From positions 2,055,692 to 2,119,691 of the forward strand of contig CAJNDS010002301.1 of the NCBI GenBank assembly GCA_905221605.1: 64,000 bases of DNA, read 5' to 3'. The notes beneath the pieces are model-generated. The model saw only the letters and a program-made list of their open reading frames with translations, did no database searches and was not told the origin of the DNA. This document shows, in pieces, positions 48,374 to 57,239 of the stretch (position 1 is the first letter of the stretch; the number at the start of each line of letters is the position of its first letter). The position numbers and the translations under genes are program-made. Source of the stretch: Symbiodinium natans. Taxonomy: Eukaryota; Sar; Dinophyceae; Suessiales; Symbiodiniaceae.

Positions 48374-48595
48374 CTTGAAGGTTCATGGTACTTAGTAGCT
48401 AATTATAACTGCACCTATAACCCACTTATAAGCCCGTCAAGTGCCCTTAATATGGTTACGAGAATAGATATGCTTACAGTTACCCTAAACCCTAAACCCT
48501 AAACCCTAAACCCTAAACCCTAAACCCTAAACGCCTCTAGCAGTACAGACATAAGTACAGTGATAAGTAGTTGCTCAGTACCCTGAACCTCCACG
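48374..48595. mobile_element. MITE family A copy 10 with telomeric insertion
   Basis: CTTGAAGGTTCATGGTACTT at the left and CAGTACCCTGAACCTCCACG at the right, TA duplication. Seven CCCTAAA units (48,482-48,531) follow an arm segment ending ACAGTTA, the same insertion point as in copies 3 and 5. Confidence 0.85.
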
Positions 48596-48828
48596 TAGGG
48601 CTTAGGGCTCATGTCTGGCCAGAGGAGTTCAAGGTTTGGCCTTAGGGCTGAGGGCTTTGGGCACCAGGGGGGGTGGGGTGGTGGCTGGGGGCCCTAAACC
48701 CTAAACCCTAAACCCTAAACCCTAAACCCTAAACCCTACTGAGTGCTCCCTGCCTCCACCTCCGATTGCTGAGGGTCCGAGTGTCCACGTGCAGCACCGG
48801 CTCCGTGGCTCGGGATTTCAGGGCAGTT

Positions 48829-48958
48829 TAGGGTTTAGGGTTTAGGGTTTAGGGTTTAGGGTTTAGGGTTTAGGGTTTAGGGTTTGGGGTTTGGGGTTTG
48901 GGGTTTGGGGTTTGGGGTTTGGGGTTTGGGGTTTGGGGTTTGGGGTTTGGGGTTTAGG
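48829..48958 (+). repeat. Array switching from TTTAGGG to pure TTTGGGG
   Basis: Eight TTTAGGG units followed by about ten uninterrupted TTTGGGG units. The clean block boundary argues for expansion of one variant rather than random mutation. Confidence 0.9.
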
Positions 48959-50439
48959 GCTAGGGTTTAGGATTCAGGGCTTCGGGTTTAGGTAGTTTAG
49001 AGGCTAAACAACCTAAACCACTATAAAGCCCAAGCCCCCATAGCCCTAAAGCCCTGAGGGCGGATTACTGGCTGACATGCGCTGATGCTTTAGGGTCGTA
49101 GGGCTTATGGTGTGCGGGGTTCAGAGGGTTTAGGGTTTAGGGTTTAAGGTTAGGGTTTAGGGTTTAGGGTTCAGGGTTTAGAGTTTCGTGTTAAGGGTTC
49201 AGGGATTAGGATATAGTGTGTGATGAGGTGGCAGGTGATGTGGCAGAGTGTTTGCAAGCCTCTTGGTACCACTTTCCTTACCCCGGACCCCAAATCCCAA
49301 ACCCTAAACCCCAAACCCTAACCCTAAACCCTAAACCCTGCCATCGGCGGTCAGACACTTGGACTTCAAAAGGGGCACTATGATACTCGCATGGCGCATC
49401 GGCAGGTCAGCCACGCCATGCAGAAGTCCTAAACTAGGGTCCCTGCTTTGGGTTCAGGGTTTAGGGCTTAGGGTGGGGAGCCACCCCAAACCCTAAACCC
49501 TAAACCCTACACCCTAAACATCCTAAAGCCCTAAATAGGGCATCGTGTACATGTTGCCCAAAGCAGGACCGAAACTCGGAACAACCGCCATTGCCACTGC
49601 GCGCCTGCGCCTGCTCCAATGCGCAAAGTCTCTAGACCCAAGAGTAAGCTCAGTTAGGGTATATAAGGGGTCCCTTTTAGGGTTTAGGGTTTAGGGTCTT
49701 CATCAGGGTATGTGAGGGGACATGAAGGGTCTCCATTTAAGGGCACATATTAAGCGACCATGGAACTACCCTTTCAAGGCTTACAGAAGGATCAAGAGGG
49801 TGCCCTTTTAGGTATAAAGGGGCTTGTAAGGGAACCTGAACCAACCCCCAAACCCCAAACCCCAAGCCCCAAGCCCCAAACCCTAAACAAAACGGGAAGT
49901 AAGGGGGCTCTGGGTCCTAGGTCGAAAAGCAGAACCTGGAGCCCTGCCGAAGTTGTACAGTATTCCTGAACCCTAAACCCTATATCCTAAATCCCTAAGT
50001 CCTTAAACCCTAAAACCTAAAACCAAAGTTATGCCAGAACTCCATGTCTGCAACCACAAACCCGAAACCCTAAACCGCAAACAAAATACAAGAGAGTAAA
50101 TCCCAAGGCCGGGTCCTTGTGCTTGGTCCCATCAACACCTGAGCTCGCGGGGGGTTTAGGGTTTAGGGTTTAGGGTTTAGGGTTTAGGGTTTAGGGTTTA
50201 GCGTTTAGGGGACAAAAATGCTCCGGAAATTCTCGTGAGGAACCAAGGGGCCGAAAACGAGGGTGGGAGTAAGGGGCCCATGTTCCCTGACTAGGGCTTA
50301 CTAATTAATGCTTATTTGGGATGATTAAGCTCTTTTCAGACACACGATGGCAAGTGACTGTTTATACTTCCCCATCTAAGAATACATAGGTTCCTGTAGG
50401 CCTTGGGGGCTCTGATGGCGGGTTGTTCGGGACCATACG

Positions 50440-50478
<39 letters not shown>

Positions 50479-50849
50479 GCGTATATGTATGTGTATATAT
50501 ATACATGTACAGATATATATATATATATATACACATATGTCACATACACAATATCCCCGCAGCATGAATATTCACTGCAGCCACGAAGCCGAAAACCCAG
50601 AATCATGGGGCTTGCCAGGATGGGTTATTGGGCCCTACAACCCCCCCCCCCCCCAATCAAGCCCATTAAGGGCCTTTTTAAGGGGTTTAGGGTTTAGGGT
50701 TTAGGGTTTAGGGTTTAGGGTTTAGGGTTTAGGGTTTAGGGGTAGAATAGCCCGTCCTGGTAGGGTTTCTGCGCCGCAGTTCAGAAGCACGCTCAGAAAC
50801 AGCCTCAAGCCGAACAAAAACCATCGACCTGAAGCGAAGCCTCTAAACC

Positions 50850-51375
50850 GCTAAACCCCTAAACGCATAAACCCCTAAACGCAATCAACCCCTGAATCCC
50901 TAAACCCCTAAACCCCTGAACGCAATATACCCCTGAATCCCTAAACCCCTAAACCCCTAAACCCCTGAACCCCTGAACCCCTAAACCCCTAAACCCCCAA
51001 ACCCCCAAACCCCCAAGCCCCTAAACCCTAAACCCTAAACCCCTAAACCCCTAAACCCCTAAACCCCTGAACCCTAAACCCCTAAACCCTAAACCCCTAA
51101 ACCCCTAAACCCCTAAAAAACCCCTAAACCCCTAACCCCTAACCCCCCCTAACCCCTAAACCCCTAAACCCCTAAGAACCCCTAAACCCCAAACCCCCTA
51201 AACCCTAAACCCCCTAAAACCCCTAAAACCCCTAAACCCCTAAACCCCTAAACCCCCTAAACCCCCTAAACCCCCTAAACCCCCTAAACCCCCTAAACCC
51301 CTAAACCCCCTAAACCCCCTGAACCCCCTAAACCCCCTAAACCCCCTAAACCCCCTAAACCCCCTAAACCCCCAA
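50850..51375 (-). repeat. Long CCCCTAAA octamer array
   Basis: Over 500 bp dominated by an 8-bp unit, CCCCTAAA, expanding to nine-base CCCCCTAAA toward the right, with early units reading CGCATAAA and CGCAATC. The unit is the telomere heptamer plus extra C. Confidence 0.9.
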
Positions 51376-51900
51376 ACCGAAACCTTCAGGCAGCCCAAGA
51401 TCCCTCACCCCCATTCATACCCCAAGGTTCAGGGTTTAGGGTTTCGTGTTTAGGGTAGGGTTTAGGGTTTAGGGTTTAGGGCTTAGGGTTTAGGGTTTAG
51501 TTTAGTGTTTAGTTTTTTGTTTTTGAAAGTGAGCCGGACTTTTGCAGATTGCCTCCGTCCACCCCTTACGAGGCGCTCACTGAACTGAAAGAGCTCCCCA
51601 CTCGCAAGCCGAATATTCACACTTGACGTTATCCGAGAAGAAGTTCTCAAAGTTGCATCACCTAGAGTTGTACTGATCCACACGGAGCCAAAAAGTCACT
51701 GATAGAGAATCATGAGGGATTGGGGTTTAGGGTTTAGGGTTTAGGGTTTAGGGTTTAGGGTTTGGGGTTTAGGGTTTAGGGTTTAGGGTCCCGCCCAACG
51801 CGGGCGTACCTGGGTGGGGACTTCACTCGCCGAGCCAGCGCAGATGGCGACCTCCCAGGCCAACAAGGCATTGCGGTTGAGGGATCAGGGTGCCCTTCGG

Positions 51901-52135
51901 ACCCTAAACCCTAAACCCTAAACCCTCTCAACCCTCTCAACCCTCTCAACCCTCTCAACCCTCTCAACCCTCTCAACCCTCTCAACCCTCTAAACCCTCT
52001 AAACCCTCTAAACCCTCTAAACCCTCTAAACCCTCTAAACCCTCTCAACCCTCTAAACCCTCTAAACCCTCTAAACCCTCTAAACCCTCTCAACCCTCTA
52101 AACCCTCTAAATCCTCTAAACCCTCTAAACCCTCT
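51901..52135 (-). repeat. CCCTCTAAA/CCCTCTCAA nonamer array
   Basis: Three canonical CCCTAAA units, then about 25 nonamers CCCTCTCAA or CCCTCTAAA, in runs of each type. The same nonamer reappears as a short array at 52,625-52,660. Derived from the telomere unit by a CT insertion. Confidence 0.9.
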
Positions 52136-52459
52136 AATGTGAGAGTCCCATTTATAAATGGGGTGGTAATACTAAAATTCGCCGGGCCAGAGGGGTTCCA
52201 TTACGGGAGGTTTTCGGGCCGATGTATGTAAACAAGTCTATATAGGGGGGTGCGGTGATAATAATAAAGGGTGGTAATTCTAAAATTTTTCCGGCCTGGA
52301 ATTGAAAATTTTACTGAGAATCGCTTAAGAGTTCCATTGCAGAGAAGACTTTTCAGCTGAGCTGGCTTGAAAGAGCTCCGAGGCTCAGTCTTTAGAGAAG
52401 CAGCTGCAGAGAGCAAGCAGAAGCCTTCAAGACAAAGCAAAGCAGACCCTGACAGCTGA

Positions 52460-52520
52460 CCCCCCCCCCGACCCCCAGACCCCCAGACCCCCAGACCCCC
52501 AGACCCCCAGACCCCCAGAA
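52460..52520 (+). repeat. ACCCCCAG octamer repeat
   Basis: About seven copies of an eight-base C-rich unit followed by unrelated sequence. Confidence 0.85.
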
Positions 52521-52671
52521 TTGATTATTGGCACCCCGTCTTTTTTTCCACCCCTCCAAACCCCGGGGACCAAAACAAGATTTGGGGGGGGGGGGGGGGG
52601 GTTATTAAAGGGACCCTAACATTAAACCCTCTAAACCCTCTAAACCCTCTAAACCCTCTAAACCCTAAACC

Positions 52672-52734
52672 CTAAACCCCAAAACGGGACCTACAACTGG
52701 GAAGGTCCAGCCTGATGGTGTTGGGACAAGGCTT
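52672..52734 (-). CDS. Orphan gene exon 8 (terminal)
   Basis: CCCTAG|AAGCCT acceptor (telomere-like), encodes KPCPNTIRLDLPSCRSRFGV and stops at TAG 52,672-52,674 formed by TTTAGGG. Another frame (PAALEALSQHHQAGPSQL) is also open, so this exon is the weakest of the set. Confidence 0.45.
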   Translation of the reverse strand, partial: KPCPNTIRLDLPSCRSRFGV

Positions 52735-55700
52735 CTAGGGCTGCAGGCACGGGGATTACCCTAAGGGTCCCCTGTACCTCATTCTGATATCCTTGGGCCC
52801 CCACAGTCCCTGCATAGGAAGTACTTACATCGCAAGGACTCCCTATTTAGGACCCTGAGGGTTCAGGTCTAGAGGCTTAGTGGGGTTGAGAGCTTGAGGA
52901 TTTTGGGGATCCCTAAACCCTAAACCCTAAACCCTAAGGGTTCAAACACTTGGGGATCGGGGTTTCAACGCCCCGCGCGCACTTCGCGGCATCGCGGTAG
53001 GCTGGGCTCCGCATTTCCTCGCGGATGACGCGCAGCCTCGGCGTTCTCAGCGCTTCGGCTTACGTCTTTGGGGGTTAGGGTTTAGGGTTTGGGGTTTAGG
53101 GGTTTAGGGGTTTAGGGGTTTGGGGTTTAGGGTTTGGGGTCTTGTGTTTTCGTTGTTCGGCTGCCGGGGGAGGGGGGGGGAGGGGCGGGCCGGTGGTTCT
53201 GCTTGCAATTCGTGCTTTGGGGGTTGGGGGGTTTAGGACTCAGCCCGGAACTAGAATTTGCACCAATTCGGCTACCCTTGCTCTCGGCGAACATCAGAAG
53301 AGTTCTGCAAACCTAAACAGCACCATGCGTAAACGTTAATACAGGAACGTGCCACCAACACCTTTCCCTACTTCTGAGGGCGGCGCGAGGACAAACCAAC
53401 ACAAGGCACACAGACATCAAGTAGGGTGTATATTTCTTGTATCCCCAAAAGGACACCAAATATATATATACTCACCAATATTAAAAGCAACCTTTTATAC
53501 ACTCACTAAAAACAATAATATAAACCCTGCTTCACATGCTCATAGGCATCCCTCGGCACAAGCCAGACTCCAAGGGCAAGGGGCCCCACCAGGGCCTTTC
53601 AGGAGCGGGGGGAGCCTCCTATGACCTCTCGCTTCAACCCTCGGCCCGAACCCGTTAAGCCCCAACCTTGAAACCCTATAGGACTCAGACCCTAATCAAA
53701 CCCCAAACCTTAAACCCCAAATCCTAAACCCCAAACCCTAAACCCTAAACCCCAAACCCTAAACCCTGAACCCCAAATCCTAAACCCCAAACCCTAAACC
53801 CTAAACCCCAAACCCCAAATCCTAAACCCCAAACCCTAAACCCCAAACCCTGAACCCCAAACCCTAAACCCCAAACCCCAGACCCTAAACCCCAAACCCT
53901 AAACCCCAAACCCTAAACCCTAGACCCCGAAACAGGAACATGGGCCCCCGGCTCCGACGTCGTCCACTGCCGGGTGATCTTCCTTGGCTCGGAGTTGTTG
54001 GGGGCCCATTGGTGGTTTTAGAGTTCGAGGGTTTAGGGTTTCGGGTTTAGGGATTGTTCAGAGTTCTAGTCTATGGTTTCGGGTTGGGTTTAGGGTTCAG
54101 GGTTGAGTGATAGGGTTGAGTTTTGGGCTTAGGGCTGGGTTTAGGGTTTAGGGGTTGGGTTTCGGGAAACACGATGTGTAGCGCTTAGGGCTTTGGAGTC
54201 ATGGCTTAGAGTTCTCGGGCCTTAGCGTCTTCGGGGCTTTGGAGGTTTTGGGGTTTACGTGCTCGGGGAGCTTCGGTTCTTGTCGGGCAAGCCTGGTGGG
54301 TTTTCGACGGTTCGGAGGCTCTTACATTCTTGACCTTCGGGTTTGTGGGCTTTGGGGGCTGCGGCAGGGGTTAAGCAGGGGTTTCGGGGGTTCAGGGCTC
54401 GGGGACCTTAAACCCTAAACCCTAAACCCTAAACCCTAAACCCTAAACCCTAAACCCTAAACCCTAAACCCTAAACCCTAAGCGTCCTCCTCACAAGCTG
54501 TACGGATGCAGGGAGGCGAGGAGCTTCTTGAGGCTTCGGGGTGTGAGGTTGCGAGGTGAGCGGAGGTTTAGGGTTTAGGGTTTAGGGTTTAGGGTTTTGG
54601 GTTTTGGGTTTAGGGAGGTTTAGGCCTTCGTTCTTTCCGCCTGCACGCCAAAGCCAAGACGACTAGCTGGAGCTGAGGGGCCTTCATAATTAGAATGGGG
54701 CTTTTGGGGTTATGTTACAGTACGTATCATTACGAAGGGACCCTAAGTAAACACTATCAGTCATTATTCCGACCCCTATATTACCTGGAGCTGAGCTGCT
54801 GTTCCTGTGCCAGCACCTTGTTGATCCGCTCCTCGCTCTCTGGATGCTTCGGGCTGGCTTCTCCAATTGAGACATAGGCCAGGCTCACAATGCCAAACCT
54901 GGTTCCGAAGTACAAGATGTGGGAATAGAAGTTATTGTGAAGCACAGCTGATGACGAATCAATCATCAAGTATGCTTGAACACACATCATGGTGCGCTGA
55001 CGTCCCTCAAGTCCTGATTCAGGCTTCGTGCTCTGAAACCCCAACTCCCTGCAAATGCAGGGTATGTGCAGCTGAGCTTCTTCAAAGCATGAGGATGGGC
55101 AGCTGGGCTTCTATAAAGGAAGCAGGAGCTTAAGATATTGATATTCGCATCCGTGCCTGCCTACAGTAGGCCCCACATGTGGCCAGCAGCTTAGTAGAAC
55201 TTCAGCCTGCCGGGCTGAGGAGAAAGGTCTCCCGCGCCCATCCTAATCCCTTGGTAGCCCAGTAGTTAACCCTATTGGTACCCCGTTTGGGGGCTAGTTA
55301 CAGAAGAGAACCTAGAACGAAAGGAACCGGCCAAAGGATACCACAAGGCTACCAAGGACCCTGAACGCTGAACCTTAAGCCCTAAAAATGAAACCTAAAC
55401 TCCCTCTGAAACCTGAACCCTAAACCCCACTACAGGCAAGGGTACCAACCGTAGACCCTAAACCCTAAACCCTTTTGCACCTCCGCGTGCTCGTCGGACT
55501 GACACATCTTCAGCCAGTGGAGGCAGTTGTTGGACGCCGACAGACCTCGCCTTGCGCCTGGAAGTCAGGGTTTAGCGTTTAGGGTATAGGGTTTAGGGTT
55601 TGGGGTATAGGGTATAGGGCTTGAGGATTGCCTGAACTCTTGAACATCAGGGATATTGGGAGGGACCCCTTCTAGTATCCTAGACTCTAGACAACTCCTG

Positions 55701-56899
55701 CAGATATGCCTTCGGTTGGTGATGCACCCTGAGCTCGTGAACCCTGAGCCCTAGACCCTGGCAGCCTCGGTTCCGAACTTGGCTTGAGTTTTAACTCTGT
55801 TCAAACATCCTGCATAGGGTTTAGGGTTTAGGGTTTAGGGTTTAGGGTTTAGGGTTTAGGGTTTAGGGTTTAGGGTTTAGGGTTTAGGGTTTAGGGTTTA
55901 GGGTTTAGCTCTTGAATCAAGATACTTTGGAAAAAAACCGAAACGAAACTGCAAGCAAGGGCTTAGGGATGAGGGCTGCGGGTTTAGGGCTTAGGTCGAC
56001 AGGCCTCCCAATGAGCCCGACGACAAATACCCCTTTGGTACTTAATTCAGAGTAGGATAGGGTTTTATACGGCTTTAAGGGTTTTATAGGGTTTTTGACA
56101 GGGTTTTGACTGAGAAAAGTGCTGCAGTTCAGATTAAGGATCCCCATGTGAAAGTTTAAGGAATTCCTGACTTGGGGTTTTCAAGGCTCAGGGTCGCCCT
56201 AAACCCTAAACCCTAAACCCTGAACCCTAAACCCCAAACTTCGACTGGCTCCCTTGAGGGGCAGGCTGGCTGTCGGACTTCCCGGGGGGCTGGCACTTCG
56301 GCAGGTACCTGGCTGCGTTCACGTTTGAGGGTTTAGGGTTTAGGGTTTCAGGTTGGGATGCTCCCCCCTGATACTAGCAGTCCTGAATATGGGACTTATG
56401 ATAGGGGGTACTATAATCCCTACTAAGGAATGTTTGTATAAGGGGGAACATCCCACGGTAGGGTTCGCATTTCCATGCCCCCGGAGGGTTCAAAAAATGA
56501 ATTTGAAAAAGTCATACTGCGCAGGAAGGAAGCTCGCTGTACAAATAACATGTCCTACATGGGATCGAGCTAAAACAAACCGCCCAAAGCCCGAGGCCCA
56601 ATTGAGGTTGGGATGAGGGAGCCGGGTCTAACCCTAAACCCTAAGGCCCTAAACCCTACGGCCCTAAACCCTATGGCCCTAAACCCTAAACCCTATGGCC
56701 AATGGCCCTAAACCCTAAACCCTATGGCCCTAAACCCTAAACCCTAAGCCCTAAACCCTAAACCCTAAACCCTAAGCCCTGCACCCTAAGTTGCATTTGA
56801 AGGCTTCTCATCTCGGCCTCTCGTCCAGCCGGGCAGTCGACTTCCGGGGGGGCTCGCGCTGCGGCGCGAGCCTCGCAGCAAGAAACTGATTTTGCCGCC
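52672..56899 (-). CDS. Orphan multi-exon gene (eight exons)
   Basis: Exons in reading order: 56,795-56,899, 56,243-56,308, 55,481-55,550, 55,207-55,249, 54,785-55,048, 54,495-54,533, 52,970-53,045, 52,672-52,734. All eight join in one frame through seven introns (donors GC, GA, GT, GC, GT, GT, GT; acceptors AG), giving about 240 residues plus an unknown N-terminus. The first third is Pro/Arg/Ser-rich. The large exon encodes CVQAYLMIDSSSAVLHNN and FYSHILYFGTRFGIVSLAYV (hydrophobic, perhaps one membrane pass), then ESEERINKVLAQEQQLSS and LKKLLASLHPYSL (amphipathic helix). The stop is GTT TAG at the edge of a telomeric block. No family recognised. The 5' end would fall near the satellite at 57 kb. 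Confidence 0.6.
52970..53045 (-). CDS. Orphan gene exon 7
   Basis: GCTGAG|AACGCC to CGGGGC|GTTGAA, 76 nt, encoding TPRLRVIREEMRSPAYRDAA, strongly helical and charged. In phase with exon 6. The antisense strand is open too. Confidence 0.55.
53134..53339 (+). other. Open plus-strand region, probably not coding
   Basis: Two overlapping plus ORFs of 60-65 codons around a G-rich tract (53,166-53,185). Neither shows a family or splice context; all supported genes here are on the other strand. Confidence 0.3.
53695..53935 (-). repeat. CCCCAAACCCTAAA 14-mer array
   Basis: About 230 bp in which CCCCAAA and CCCTAAA alternate, giving a 14-bp higher-order unit, with CCCCAAATCCTAAA sub-variants recurring at intervals. 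Confidence 0.85.
54495..54533 (-). CDS. Orphan gene exon 6
   Basis: CCGAAG|CCTCAAG to CAGCTT|GTGAGG, 39 nt, encoding LKKLLASLHPYS with a strong donor. It completes …EQQLSSS|LKKLLASLHPYS. The plus strand is also open and has a GTGAGC site, but only the minus reading joins neighbours. Confidence 0.6.
54785..55048 (-). CDS. Orphan gene exon 5 (largest)
   Basis: TTTGCAG|GGAGTT to CTCCAG|GTAATA, 264 nt, 87 codons with balanced, non-repetitive composition. The clearest non-homology exon in the window. Confidence 0.75.
55207..55249 (-). CDS. Orphan gene exon 4
   Basis: CTACCAAG|GGATTAGG to CCGGCAG|GCTGAAG (GC donor), thirteen codons plus partial codons, IRMGAGDLSPQPG. It begins exactly at the end of a family-G element. 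An internal ATG here could alternatively be the start codon. Confidence 0.6.
55250..55345. mobile_element. MITE family G at an intron 3' end
   Basis: TTGGTAGCCCAGTAG … AAGGCTACCAAGG inverted ends. In minus sense its terminal CTACCAAG is the 3' splice site of orphan-gene exon 4, as for the family-G copy between oxidase exons 9 and 10. Confidence 0.7.
55481..55550 (-). CDS. Orphan gene exon 3
   Basis: GCGCAAG|GCGAGG to CGCGGAG|GTGCAA, 70 nt, encoding ARSVGVQQLPPLAEDVSVRR. Phases match exons 2 and 4. A second open frame (NNCLHWLKMCQSDEHAEVQK) exists but breaks the phase. Confidence 0.5.
55816..55908 (+). repeat. TTTAGGG array in an orphan-gene intron
   Basis: About thirteen canonical units between exons 2 and 3. 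Confidence 0.95.
56243..56308 (-). CDS. Orphan gene exon 2
   Basis: GCCAG|GTACCTG to CCAGTC|GAAGTT (GA donor), 22 codons, VPAEVPAPREVRQPACPSRE. Phase 0 on both sides. Confidence 0.5.
56634..56785 (-). repeat. Composite array of CCCTAAA with TATGGC spacers
   Basis: Units of one or two CCCTAAA separated by CCCTATGGC or CCCTACGGC, repeated about six times; a higher-order telomeric variant. Confidence 0.85.
56795..56899 (-). CDS. Orphan gene exon 1 (first recognised)
   Basis: CATTCAG|GGCGGC to TCAAAT|GCAACTTAGGG (GC donor running into telomeric sequence), 35 codons, ISFLLRGSRRSASPPGSRLP. No start codon; an upstream exon is expected. Confidence 0.5.
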
Positions 56900-56916
56900 C
56901 TGAATGGGGAGGATAG

Positions 56917-57040
56917 GGTTTAGGGTTTAGGGTTTAGGGTTTAGGGTTTAGGGTTTAGGGTTTAGGGTTTAGGGTTTAGGGTTTAGGGTTTAGGGTTTAG
57001 GGTTTAGGGTTTAGGGTTTAGGGTTTAGGGTTTAGGGTTA
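56917..57040 (+). repeat. Long canonical TTTAGGG array
   Basis: About seventeen perfect units, then degenerate units to 57,160. It is the last telomeric array before the right part of the window, which lacks them. Confidence 0.95.
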
Positions 57041-57239
57041 GGGTCTAGGGTTTAGGGTTGTTAGGGTTTAGGGTTGTTGGGGTTTAGGTTTCAGGGTTGA
57101 GGTCTAGGGTTGACGGCGTTTAGGGTTTTTAGGGTGTTTGGGGTTTGGGGTTTGCCGCGAAACCCTGTGCACTCAGGGTATGGGGGGGGGGGGGGGGGAA
57201 GAAGGAAAAATAATATGTATAATGTGGTTTGGCCCTGGT

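Larger units (their letters stand above)
45321..52671 (-). other. Unassigned stretch with variant telomeric arrays and islands
   Basis: Many telomeric blocks, family-A copy 10, TA microsatellite (50,438-50,536), poly-C (50,641-50,654) and the variant arrays listed separately. Codon-like minus islands include 47,405-47,500 (LPDCLARIVSPIRSTLHP), 49,335-49,425 (DLPMRHASIIVPLLKSKC), 49,535-49,620, 51,570-51,690 (SVNIRLASGELFQFSERL|GTAAGG) and 52,330-52,440. No chain or family could be established. Confidence 0.35.
460..57160. repeat. Region of dispersed interstitial telomeric repeats (TTTAGGG/CCCTAAA)
   Basis: Telomere-type heptamers recur throughout this interval as short arrays of about 2-18 units, separated by 50-300 bp of other sequence. 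Both orientations occur, often in adjacent blocks. Many blocks carry variants (TTTGGGG, CTTAGGG, TTTCGGG, TTCAGGG, CCCTAAAA, CCCCTAAA). The density ends abruptly at about 57,160; the remaining 6.8 kb has essentially none. Because exons on both sides are in frame, many blocks must be intronic rather than subtelomeric spacer. Confidence 0.97.

Noticed and set aside
460-57160. Chromosome end or subtelomere
   Set aside because: The blocks point both ways, lie inside genes, and no terminal array runs to either window edge.
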